Part shown: positions 1 through 5,325 of the stretch, piece after piece | How the letters are laid out: every line of letters starts with the position of its first letter | How positions within the stretch are numbered: position 1 is the stretch's first letter | Assembly (NCBI GenBank): GCA_036676475.1 | Contig: JAKFCU010000012.1 | Location: 1-5,325 of the forward strand | From: LC029 sp036676475 | Lineage (GTDB): Bacteria > Bacillota > Bacilli > Aneurinibacillales > RAOX-1 | Reading direction: 5' to 3' | Length of the DNA stretch: 5,325 bases | Made by a program: the position numbers and the translations under genes | Notes under the pieces: generated by a model | What the model was told of the DNA's origin: nothing | The model's database searches: none | What the model saw: only the letters and a program-made list of their open reading frames with translations

Positions 1-1
1 C

Positions 2-796
2 TTGGTTGGTCCCATGGGAGAATTTGCTGCCTCTATCGGGGTGCCGACACTAGCGGGTCCCTTCCTATTAGGTGCGGCTGCCTTCATCTTAGCGGGACTC
101 ATGATTCTTACTTTTCTACGACACGATCCTCTAATTGTAGCAAAGGCCATTGCTAAGACAGAGAGTCAAAACAATCACCTTAATAAGGAGACTGCCGTAA
201 CGGCCATTAATAAAAAAGGGATCATTGCGGCTGCAACAATCATGGTGCTAACTCAAATAGTCATGGTAGCGATTATGACGATGACTCCCATTCATATGGG
301 ACATCATGGCCATGGCTTACAAGAAGTAGGGATGATTATTGGTTTTCATATCGGTGCGATGTATCTGCCATCCCTTTTAACAGGTATTCTCGTTGACAAG
401 TTAGGACGGACGACGATGGCGATTGCAGCCAGTAGTATTTTACTTGCCGCAGGGTTTATGGCGGCGTTTGCTCCGACGGATAGCATGATTGTTCTAACAG
501 TTGCTCTTATTCTTTTGGGACTCGGTTGGAATATTGGTTTGATTAGTGGGACGACGATTTTGGTGGATGCGACAAGTCTTTCCACCCGTGCGAAGACACA
601 AGGAACCATCGATGTTCTTGTCGCGTTATCAGGTGCATCAGGTGGAGTGCTTTCTGGGGTAGTGGTTGCATATTCTAGCTACGCCGCACTTTCTATTGCG
701 GGAGGAATTCTTTCGTTGCTGCTAATTCCAGTGGTGATGTGGTCTCTAAAGAAGCCTGTAGTAGAGGAACAACTTAATCAAAAGGTAGGAATTTAG
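2..796 (+). CDS. MFS transporter, C-terminal part (5' end outside window)
   Basis: This is the C-terminal portion of a major facilitator superfamily secondary transporter in the cytoplasmic membrane; its substrate cannot be read from the sequence. The 264 visible residues hold about seven hydrophobic segments: roughly 12-38, 74-96, 107-126, 136-157, 160-187, and two within 200-250. A charged linker at about 39-73 matches the central cytoplasmic loop between the two six-helix halves, so the visible part is about TM6 to TM12. GILVDKLGR at about 124-132 resembles MFS motif A (G-x-L-a-D-r-x-G-r) repeated in the loop between TM8 and TM9. A Met/His-rich stretch, MTPIHMGHHGHGL, lies between TM7 and TM8. 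The frame is open to the left edge, and the TTG at position 2 is inside the protein, not a credible start. The terminator just downstream separates it from the sugar operon, so no functional link to that operon is implied. Confidence 0.88.
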   Translation: MVGPMGEFAASIGVPTLAGPFLLGAAAFILAGLMILTFLRHDPLIVAKAIAKTESQNNHLNKETAVTAINKKGIIAAATIMVLTQIVMVAIMTMTPIHMGHHGHGLQEVGMIIGFHIGAMYLPSLLTGILVDKLGRTTMAIAASSILLAAGFMAAFAPTDSMIVLTVALILLGLGWNIGLISGTTILVDATSLSTRAKTQGTIDVLVALSGASGGVLSGVVVAYSSYAALSIAGGILSLLLIPVVMWSLKKPVVEEQLNQKVGI

Positions 797-808
797 TAAA
801 CAAGAAGA

Positions 809-836
809 GATCTTCCAATGGGAGATCCTTTTTTTT
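809..836 (+). terminator. Intrinsic terminator of the MFS gene
   Basis: An 8-bp stem (GATCTTCC at 809-816 with GGGAGATC at 820-827, one G-U pair) closes a 3-nt AAT loop. A run of eight T (829-836) follows almost at once. It sits 12 nt after the MFS stop codon, the expected place for a Rho-independent terminator, and it insulates the downstream operon from read-through. Confidence 0.9.
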
Positions 837-842
837 ATACTT

Positions 843-897
843 GTAACTAGTTAACGTAACTTAAATAATGTGTTATTTTACTATATATTTACTATAT
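843..897. repeat. AT-rich palindrome and tandem-repeat patch upstream of the operon promoter
   Basis: AGTTA-ACG-TAACT at 849-861 is a perfect 5-bp inverted repeat around a 3-nt centre, partly overlapping GTAACTAGTTAAC at 843-855. Downstream, TTTACTATAT occurs twice, at 877-886 and 888-897, with an 11-bp period close to one helical turn. No coding frame or RNA gene is visible here. The patch lies 37 to 91 bp upstream of the -35 element, so it could be a regulator site or curved upstream DNA, or simply AT-rich low-complexity sequence. The function is unknown. Confidence 0.35.
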
Positions 898-933
898 TTT
901 ATGATGATAATCCAACTTTTATATAAAAAACTA

Positions 934-962
934 TTGAATGTAAACGCTTTTACTGATATATT
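934..962 (+). promoter_or_regulatory. Sigma-A-type promoter of the alpha-galactoside operon
   Basis: The -35 element TTGAAT (934-939) is followed by exactly 17 bp and then the -10 element TATATT (957-962). A TG at 954-955, one base before the -10, gives an extended -10. The -35 matches TTGACA at four of six positions and the -10 matches TATAAT at five of six. The expected transcription start is about 968-970, some 40 nt ahead of the regulator ATG. No better promoter was seen further down the cluster, so it probably drives the regulator and all downstream transport and enzyme genes. Confidence 0.8.
939..953. promoter_or_regulatory. LacI-family operator or CcpA cre site inside the promoter spacer
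   Basis: GTAAACGCTTTTAC (940-953) is an inverted repeat with a single mismatched pair, and it fills nearly the whole -35/-10 spacer. Read one base earlier, TGTAAACGCTTTTA (939-952) fits the Bacillus cre consensus TGWAANCGNTNWCA at 13 of 14 positions. It can therefore be the operator of the LacI-family protein encoded just downstream (autoregulation with sugar induction), a CcpA catabolite-repression site, or both. Binding at this position should block RNA polymerase. Sequence alone does not separate the two readings. Confidence 0.7.
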
Positions 963-971
963 CATAACAAG

Positions 972-990
972 AAGTTTAGTAAACTTTACT
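972..990. promoter_or_regulatory. Second palindrome just downstream of the expected transcription start
   Basis: Two perfect overlapping palindromes occur here: AAGTTTA-G-TAAACTT (972-986) and AGTAAA-C-TTTACT (978-990). Both reuse the GTAAA/TTTAC half-site of the spacer palindrome at 940-953, but with a 1-nt rather than 4-nt centre. The block lies a few bases after the predicted start of transcription, where a repressor would act as a roadblock. It is a candidate auxiliary operator. A weak 5' mRNA hairpin is the alternative. Confidence 0.45.
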
Positions 991-995
991 TAATA

Positions 996-1008
996 AAAGG
1001 CTGTGATC
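996..1008 (+). promoter_or_regulatory. Extended ribosome binding site of the regulator gene
   Basis: AAAGGCTGTGATC matches the extended anti-Shine-Dalgarno complement AAAGGAGGTGATC at 11 of 13 positions and ends 2 nt before the ATG at 1011. The central GGAGG core is broken (GGCTG), which may moderate translation while still fixing 1011 as the start. Confidence 0.6.
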
Positions 1009-1010
1009 AA

Positions 1011-2045
1011 ATGACGACAATCAAAGACATTGCGGTGCAAGCAAATGTCTCAACGGCAACGGTTTCACGAATTTTAAATAATGACCCTACGCTTTCTGTT
1101 TCTGATATCACACGTAAAAGAGTTCAGGAAGTTGTTCATGAATTAAATTATAAGCCTGCAAGAAAAAAGAGTGTGAAAGCGGAAAAGGGTACGGAAACAC
1201 ACAATATTGGGCTTTTACTAACTACAACAAAGGAGGAGGAGGCGCGAGATCCTTATTTTATGAGCATCCGTAATGGAGTAGAAATGGCTAGTGAAGAATA
1301 CGGGTTAAATATTACCTCTGTGTTTAATGTTGGGATAAGTGACATAAACCCCGCGGTCTTGTCTGGATTAAGCGGATTAATCGTTATCGGTAGAGTGAAC
1401 GTAGAAGAACTGCAAGAGGTCTATTTTGATAACAAAAAAATTGTTTTTGTTGACTCTGTTCCAGAACAAAAGGGATATGACGTCGTGATCTCTGATTTAG
1501 AAAATGCTACCGATGAAGTACTATCACATCTATTTGAGTTAGGACATAAGGATATTGCCTATATGGGTGGAGGAGTTTTCTTTAAGGGCTTATACAACCA
1601 AGAGTTTGTAGGGGATGAGGATGCTCGTAAGCTAGCGTATGAAAAAATCATGAAGGAAAAAGGTTTCTATCAAGAAGAACGTGTGCTTGTGGGAGATTGG
1701 AGTCCCAATGGGGGCTATGTTCTAATGAATCAACTCATCGAGTCGGGACAGTTACCAAGCGCGGTGGTTTGTGCTTCAGACCCAATGGCTCTCGGGGCCT
1801 TTCGAGCCTTGCATGAAGCGGGGATAAAGGTTCCTGAAGATATATCCATCATTAGCTTTGACGATATTGATGCAGCTGCTTATCTCCAACCAGCCCTTTC
1901 AACTGTGAAAATCCATTCTTTTGAAATGGGAAAAACAGCAGTGAAACTTCTGCAAGATCGAATAAAAGGAAGAGAGCTTCCAATGAAAGTAATTCTTCCA
2001 ACTGAACTCATCCTAAGGGAAAGCACAGAAATAAAAAAAGCATGA
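1011..2045 (+). CDS. LacI/GalR-family transcriptional regulator of the alpha-galactoside operon
   Basis: This cytoplasmic DNA-binding protein is probably a sugar-responsive repressor of the operon it heads. The 344 residues are a normal family length. The N-terminal helix-turn-helix is residues 3-23, with TIKDIAVQANVS and the recognition segment TATVSRILNN. A periplasmic-binding-protein-like sensor domain follows from about 65 to the end, with family landmarks ARDPYFMSIRNGVE (78-91), ASDPMALGAFRALHEAG (255-271), ISFDDIDAA (281-289) and STVKIHSFEMG (297-307). The layout resembles the EbgR/GanR branch that senses galactosides, including the DPTLSV segment (25-30) after the recognition helix. 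The linker (YKPARKKSVKAEKG, 47-60) lacks the usual N-x-x-AR-x-L hinge spelling. The gene is followed after 47 bp by the binding-protein gene with no terminator, so cotranscription is likely. Autoregulation through the sites at 939-953 and 972-990 is inferred. The exact inducer is unknown. Confidence 0.92.
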   Translation: MTTIKDIAVQANVSTATVSRILNNDPTLSVSDITRKRVQEVVHELNYKPARKKSVKAEKGTETHNIGLLLTTTKEEEARDPYFMSIRNGVEMASEEYGLNITSVFNVGISDINPAVLSGLSGLIVIGRVNVEELQEVYFDNKKIVFVDSVPEQKGYDVVISDLENATDEVLSHLFELGHKDIAYMGGGVFFKGLYNQEFVGDEDARKLAYEKIMKEKGFYQEERVLVGDWSPNGGYVLMNQLIESGQLPSAVVCASDPMALGAFRALHEAGIKVPEDISIISFDDIDAAAYLQPALSTVKIHSFEMGKTAVKLLQDRIKGRELPMKVILPTELILRESTEIKKA

Positions 2046-2092
2046 ACATGATGTTGGTTCCTAATAAAAATTGATTATAGGGGGATTTTTTC

Positions 2093-3325
2093 ATGAAAAA
2101 GACAATTGCAATTCTTTCTGCTGGTGTATTATCACTGTCTCTTCTAGCTGGTTGTGGTGGAGGGGATGCAGCTTCATCTGATGGCAAAGTAAAGATTGAG
2201 TTTTTCCATCATAAGCGTGAAGGAATGGAAACCATTGATAAGCTGATTGCTAAATTTGAAAAGGAAAATCCAAATATCGATGTGGAGCAAGCGAGCCCGC
2301 CTGAGCCATCCACTGTTTTAAGAACAAGAGTTTCTAAGAGTGATATTCCTGATATTATCGGAGTCGGTGGGGATATGACCTATAAGGATCTTTCCGAAGC
2401 TGGAGTTTTTACCGATATCTCTGATGATAAAAGTTTGGAAAAGATTCAACCAGCATACGTACAGATGCTAAAGGATGTGTCTGGCCTTGATGAAGTATAT
2501 GCAATTCCATTTGCTACGAATGCGGTAGGAGTCATTTACAATAAGGCTATTTTTACAGAGCTTGGTCTAGAAATTCCGAAAACATGGGATGAATTCATTG
2601 ATGTCTCTGAAAAAATTAAAGCAGCAGGGAAAACTCCTTTCTTCCATACATATAAAGATGCATGGACAACCTTGCCTTCATTTAATGCCCTAGTTGCGAA
2701 CACACAAGGTGATGATTTCTACTCAGAATTAAACAAGGGCAATATTCTTGCGGGTGAAAGATACGAGGAAGCTGCGGAAAAGATGATCCAATTAACAGAA
2801 TATGGTCATAAAAATCAGCAGGGTGTTGGCTACAATGATGGAAACACAGCCTTTGCTAACGGAGAAGCAGCCATGTACTTACAAGGTGTGTGGGCGATTC
2901 CTGAAATTAAAAAGGCAAACCCGGATCTTGAGCTAGGAGTATTTCCTTTCCCTGCCACTAACAATGCGGACGAAGTGAAAGTGATATCTGGTGTGGACCT
3001 AATTTTAGGCTTAGCTGCATCTTCTAAACATCCTGAAGAAGCGAAAAAGTTCATTGAATTCCTATTAGAAGAAGAAAATGCGAAGCAGTATATTCAGGAA
3101 CAAAACTCCTTTTCTGCTCTAAACGGGATTACGCAGGATGACCCATCTGTGGAAGATCTAAAAGCGAGCTTTGAGAAGGGTGCTCTAACGGATTTCCCTG
3201 ACCATTATATTCCTACAGGAGTGGCACCAGAGAAAACGCTACAAACGTTAGTACTTGAGAAAGATGTGGATGCGTTCCTTGAAAAACTGCAAAAAGATTG
3301 GGAAAAAGTTCAAGATCGTAAATAA
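2093..3325 (+). CDS. ABC transporter sugar-binding lipoprotein (family 1 extracellular SBP)
   Basis: This is the extracellular solute receptor of a CUT1-type sugar importer, anchored to the outer face of the membrane by lipidation. The signal peptide starts MKKTIAILSAG and ends in the lipobox LAGC, giving Cys21 as the modified residue; a short Gly/Ala/Ser-rich spacer follows. The mature domain begins near 32 (KVKIEFFHH) and shows family 1 binding-protein landmarks: YAIPFATNAVGVIYNKAIF (136-154) followed by GLEIPKTWDEF (158-168), and AFANGEAAMYLQGVWAIP (253-270). At 410 residues it has the usual length. The ATG at 2093 follows AGGGGG (2079-2084) with 8-nt spacing. Its place between a LacI regulator and two sugar permeases, with an alpha-galactosidase downstream, suggests an alpha-galactoside ligand such as melibiose, raffinose or stachyose, by analogy with MsmE. 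The ligand is inferred from context, not from binding residues. Confidence 0.93.
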   Translation: MKKTIAILSAGVLSLSLLAGCGGGDAASSDGKVKIEFFHHKREGMETIDKLIAKFEKENPNIDVEQASPPEPSTVLRTRVSKSDIPDIIGVGGDMTYKDLSEAGVFTDISDDKSLEKIQPAYVQMLKDVSGLDEVYAIPFATNAVGVIYNKAIFTELGLEIPKTWDEFIDVSEKIKAAGKTPFFHTYKDAWTTLPSFNALVANTQGDDFYSELNKGNILAGERYEEAAEKMIQLTEYGHKNQQGVGYNDGNTAFANGEAAMYLQGVWAIPEIKKANPDLELGVFPFPATNNADEVKVISGVDLILGLAASSKHPEEAKKFIEFLLEEENAKQYIQEQNSFSALNGITQDDPSVEDLKASFEKGALTDFPDHYIPTGVAPEKTLQTLVLEKDVDAFLEKLQKDWEKVQDRK

Positions 3326-3331
3326 ATTTTT

Positions 3332-3364
3332 AGGAGGAGAAATTGGGATTCCCAATTTCTTTTT
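3332..3364 (+). terminator. Perfect intercistronic hairpin between binding-protein and permease genes
   Basis: AGAAATTGGG (3338-3347) and CCCAATTTCT (3351-3360) form a perfect 10-bp stem with an ATT loop, ending in five T (3360-3364) before CC. It lies 12 nt after the binding-protein stop codon. Further G-U and Watson-Crick pairs could extend the base, joining GGAGG (3333-3337) to TTTTC (3361-3365). The short T-run suggests a partial terminator, or a 3'-end stabilising hairpin, that lowers permease expression relative to the binding protein, as known for other sugar importers such as malE-malF. An AGGAGG at 3332-3337 is a strong Shine-Dalgarno sequence too far from the permease start to serve it, but it is 5 nt before a TTG at 3343. 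Confidence 0.65.
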
Positions 3365-3372
3365 CCTTACAT

Positions 3373-3378
3373 GGGGAG
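3373..3378 (+). promoter_or_regulatory. Ribosome binding site that sets the first permease start
   Basis: GGGGAG ends 10 nt before the ATG at 3389. The in-frame ATG at 3371 has only pyrimidine-rich sequence (CTTTTTCCTTAC) directly ahead of it and would place this purine block inside the gene. The site therefore favours 3389 as the true start. Confidence 0.65.
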
Positions 3379-3388
3379 TGAAAAACTG

Positions 3389-4327
3389 ATGAAAGAAGAC
3401 AACCCTGCTATTCAAGCACAGAATATTTCTCCTAAGGTTGCTAGTAAAACAAAGAGAAAAATCAAGCCAAGAGAAGCTACCTATTATTTCATGGTGTTAC
3501 CAGCCGTTATTCTATTTGCGGCGTTTCACACATTCCCGGCTCTACAAGGAATTTATTATTCTTTTACGAATTGGAATGGAATCAGCTTAGATTATGATTT
3601 TGTTGGATTGAAGAACTATATCAATCTATTTAAAGATGTAACCGTACTAGATTCATATCTTTTCACCTTTAAGTTCGCTATTTTTGCTGCCATTCTTGTA
3701 AATATCATTAGTTTGGCAGTTGCCATCGGATTAAACTCGAAAATTAAAGGGCGAAACTTTTTTAGAGCCGTTTATTTCTTGCCGAATGTGTTAAGTGTTT
3801 TGATCGTCGGCTTTATCTTTAACTTCTTTTTCACCAATATTCTTCCTGATCTAGGTGAAAAATACAAAATTGAGTTTTTAACAACAAACATTCTTGGTAG
3901 CGCCGACTTTGCCTGGATTGGAATATTACTTGTGTTTGTATGGCAGGCTTGTGCATTTAACATCATTTTATACCTATCAGGCTTACAAACGGTTCCTTCC
4001 GAGCTTTATGAAGCCTCTAGCCTGGATGGAGCAAATAAGTGGCAACAATTTTGGAAGGTGACCTTCCCGATGATTGCTCCGTTTTTCACGATTAACATGG
4101 TGTTATCGATGAAGAATTCATTGATGGTATTTGATCAGATTGTGGCGATGACCGGAGGAGGTCCGGGGAATTCGACTACATCGATCTCATTACTCATTTA
4201 CACAGGCGGGTTTAGTGGTGGAGAGTTTGCCTTCCAGTCTGCAAATGCGGTGATTTACTTTATTGTGATCATGCTAGTCTCTGTGTTTCAGTTAAAGATT
4301 TTACAAAAAAGGGAGATGGATATGTGA
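3389..4327 (+). CDS. Sugar ABC transporter permease, MalF/UgpA-like (CUT1 family)
   Basis: This is an integral membrane subunit that forms half of the translocation channel of the sugar importer. From the ATG at 3389 it has 312 residues; an in-frame ATG at 3371 would add six but has no ribosome binding site. A basic N-terminal tail (to about residue 29, with KTKRKIKPRE) precedes the first helix at about 33-54. The region YYSFTNWNG, then FVGLKNYINLF, is typical of MalF/UgpA-type permeases. Further hydrophobic segments lie at about 95-115, 130-148, 175-198, 230-247 and 287-303. The cytoplasmic EAA loop, which docks the ATPase, is at about 207-231: YEASSLDGANKWQQFWKV followed by TFPMIAP. TGGGPGNST (255-263) is another family hallmark. 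The stop overlaps the next permease start, showing translational coupling between the two channel halves. Confidence 0.92.
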   Translation: MKEDNPAIQAQNISPKVASKTKRKIKPREATYYFMVLPAVILFAAFHTFPALQGIYYSFTNWNGISLDYDFVGLKNYINLFKDVTVLDSYLFTFKFAIFAAILVNIISLAVAIGLNSKIKGRNFFRAVYFLPNVLSVLIVGFIFNFFFTNILPDLGEKYKIEFLTTNILGSADFAWIGILLVFVWQACAFNIILYLSGLQTVPSELYEASSLDGANKWQQFWKVTFPMIAPFFTINMVLSMKNSLMVFDQIVAMTGGGPGNSTTSISLLIYTGGFSGGEFAFQSANAVIYFIVIMLVSVFQLKILQKREMDM

Positions 4328-5145
4328 TGGAAAAAAGAACAAATTGGCCGGTTACGATTCTCATCACCTTAGGCTCCTTACTTATCATTTTTCCGTTGTA
4401 CATGGCTATTTCCATTGCGCTGAAAAATCCTCAAGAGCTGGCACAGTCAGCCTTGTCTTTCCCGATGAACTTGCACTGGGAAAATTTCACGAGAGCGATC
4501 GAAGCGACTAACTTCTTTAGTGCTTTGAAAAATAGTGCGGTTATTACGATTTTTACATTAGTGTTCACGATTTTATCAAACTCCATGGTTGCGTATGCGA
4601 TTGCTAGAAATATGCATCGTAAGCTGTTTAAAACCCTATATTTCTATTTCGTGAGTGCTTTGTTTATTCCGTTTCCCATTATCATGTTACCGGTTGTGAA
4701 ACAAACATCTGCACTAGGTTTGAATAATCCGGCTGGCTTGATTCTTCTTTATGTAGTATACGGAATGGCAATGAATATCTTTATCTACGTAGGTTATATT
4801 CGTTCTATTCCACAAGAGCTTGAAGAAGCGGCAATTGTTGATGGATGCAGCACCTGGGGAGTGTTCTGGAAGGTGATTTTTCCATTACTGACACCGATCA
4901 ATGCGACAGTAGGAATCTTAACCTGCCTATGGGCTTGGAATGATTTCTTGCTCCCATTAATTATATTAAGTGATTCGGCTGACGCGACACTTCCACTCGT
5001 GCAGTACGTGTTCCAAACAGAATTTGGAACGGATTATAATTTGGCATTTGCTTCCTATTTATTAGCGCTAGCTCCAATGGTTCTCGTGTATTTATTTGCA
5101 CAAAGATGGATCATTGGTGGAGTTGTAAAAGGTGCGATCAAGTAA
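4324..5145 (+). CDS. Sugar ABC transporter permease, MalG-like (CUT1 family)
   Basis: This is the second channel-forming subunit of the importer, expected to pair with the preceding permease. The 273 residues show six hydrophobic segments at about 9-31, 70-93, 104-123, 137-158, 190-207 and 241-261. The EAA loop is at about 162-191 (IPQELEEAAIVDGCSTWGV, then FWKVIFPLLTP), followed by LWAWNDFLLPLIIL (202-215). The C-terminus FAQRWIIGGVVKGAIK is characteristic of MalG-type permeases. Two starts are possible: GTG at 4324, which overlaps the upstream stop by 4 nt and lies 8 nt after GGGAG (4311-4315), or ATG at 4327, with a 1-nt overlap and 11-nt spacing. I chose GTG for its spacing; the difference is one residue. 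No ATPase gene follows, so energy coupling probably comes from a shared MsmX-like protein encoded elsewhere. Confidence 0.93.
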   Translation: MMEKRTNWPVTILITLGSLLIIFPLYMAISIALKNPQELAQSALSFPMNLHWENFTRAIEATNFFSALKNSAVITIFTLVFTILSNSMVAYAIARNMHRKLFKTLYFYFVSALFIPFPIIMLPVVKQTSALGLNNPAGLILLYVVYGMAMNIFIYVGYIRSIPQELEEAAIVDGCSTWGVFWKVIFPLLTPINATVGILTCLWAWNDFLLPLIILSDSADATLPLVQYVFQTEFGTDYNLAFASYLLALAPMVLVYLFAQRWIIGGVVKGAIK

Positions 5146-5172
5146 ACTATTCAGTTAGGAGTTGTACTCAAC

Positions 5173-5325
5173 ATGGGAATTCAATATCGTTCGGAAGATA
5201 GCCTCTTTCATTTGCAGGCAAAAGATACAAGTTATGTAATACAGATCGCGAAGGGTGGCTATTTACTTCATTTGTACTGGGGTAAAAGAATTAAGACATA
5301 CCGTCATTCGAACTATATCCAACAG
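5173..5325 (+). CDS. Alpha-galactosidase, GH36 type, N-terminal fragment
   Basis: This is the first 51 residues of an enzyme that runs past the right edge. Residues 12-42 read FHLQAKDTSYVIQIAKGGYL and then LHLYWGKRIK. This matches the start of the N-terminal beta-sandwich domain of bacterial GH36 alpha-galactosidases (AgaA-like), where a FHL-x-A...SYV-x-Q...GYL-x-H-x-YWGK pattern is usual. Such enzymes remove terminal alpha-1,6-galactose from melibiose, raffinose and stachyose. No signal peptide is present, so hydrolysis is expected in the cytoplasm after import. The catalytic residues lie outside the window and cannot be checked. The ATG at 5173 follows AGGAG (5157-5161) with 11-nt spacing, 27 nt after the permease stop and with no terminator between. 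The gene therefore belongs to the operon and gives the best clue to its substrate. Confidence 0.85.
   Translation, partial: MGIQYRSEDSLFHLQAKDTSYVIQIAKGGYLLHLYWGKRIKTYRHSNYIQQ

Noticed and set aside
346..609. Antisense 87-codon open frame inside the MFS gene
   Set aside because: It lies wholly within a convincing membrane-protein gene, has no plausible domain or ribosome binding site, and is best explained as a frame shadow.
2054..2081. Possible internal promoter ahead of the binding-protein gene (TTGGTT, 16 bp, TATAGG)
   Set aside because: Both hexamers are weak, the -10 overlaps the Shine-Dalgarno sequence, and the start would fall almost at the ATG. Cotranscription from 934-962 is simpler.
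2830..3054. Antisense 74-codon open frame inside the binding-protein gene
   Set aside because: It is fully contained in a well-supported gene on the other strand and its translation shows no recognisable motif.
3772..3966. Antisense 64-codon open frame inside the first permease gene
   Set aside because: It is a shadow of the permease coding sequence, without promoter, ribosome binding site or recognisable protein features.
5159..5172. Small inverted repeats (GAGT-TGT-ACTC and GTTG-TACT-CAAC) before the alpha-galactosidase gene
   Set aside because: The stems are only 4 bp with no T-run, too weak to support a terminator or operator call.

Overview
The window looks like a low-GC, Gram-positive, Bacillaceae-type chromosome. 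Evidence: AT-rich intergenic DNA, purine-rich Shine-Dalgarno sequences, a consensus sigma-A promoter, a classical lipoprotein signal peptide, and a LacI-family regulator directly ahead of a sugar ABC importer. All genes lie on the + strand and no mobile-element, CRISPR, rRNA or tRNA signature was seen.

Region 1 (1-836) holds the C-terminal part of a major facilitator superfamily transporter cut by the window edge. It is closed by a clear intrinsic terminator at 809-836, so it is a separate transcription unit. Region 2 (837-1010) is AT-rich and non-coding. It ends in a near-consensus promoter (TTGAAT, 17-bp spacer, TATATT with extended -10 TG) whose spacer is filled by a LacI/CcpA-type palindrome. 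A second palindrome built from the same GTAAA/TTTAC half-site lies just after the expected transcription start.

Region 3 (1011-5325) reads as one operon: a LacI/GalR-family regulator, a lipoprotein sugar-binding protein, two CUT1-type permeases (MalF-like then MalG-like), and the start of a GH36-type alpha-galactosidase that runs off the right edge. The order matches the msmR-msmE-amyD-amyC-melA arrangement of Bacillus subtilis, except that the final enzyme looks like GH36 rather than GH4. The inferred job is import of alpha-galactosides (melibiose/raffinose/stachyose type) followed by intracellular hydrolysis, with the first-gene regulator sensing the sugar. No ATP-binding subunit is present between regulator and enzyme, so a shared MsmX/MsmK-like ATPase encoded elsewhere is likely.

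This is mostly a conventional catabolic operon and I do not see an undescribed system. The details most worth a second look are the perfect 10-bp hairpin between the binding-protein and permease genes, which takes in a strong but misplaced AGGAGG and overlaps a 12-codon TTG-started reading frame, and the promoter with an operator nested in its spacer.
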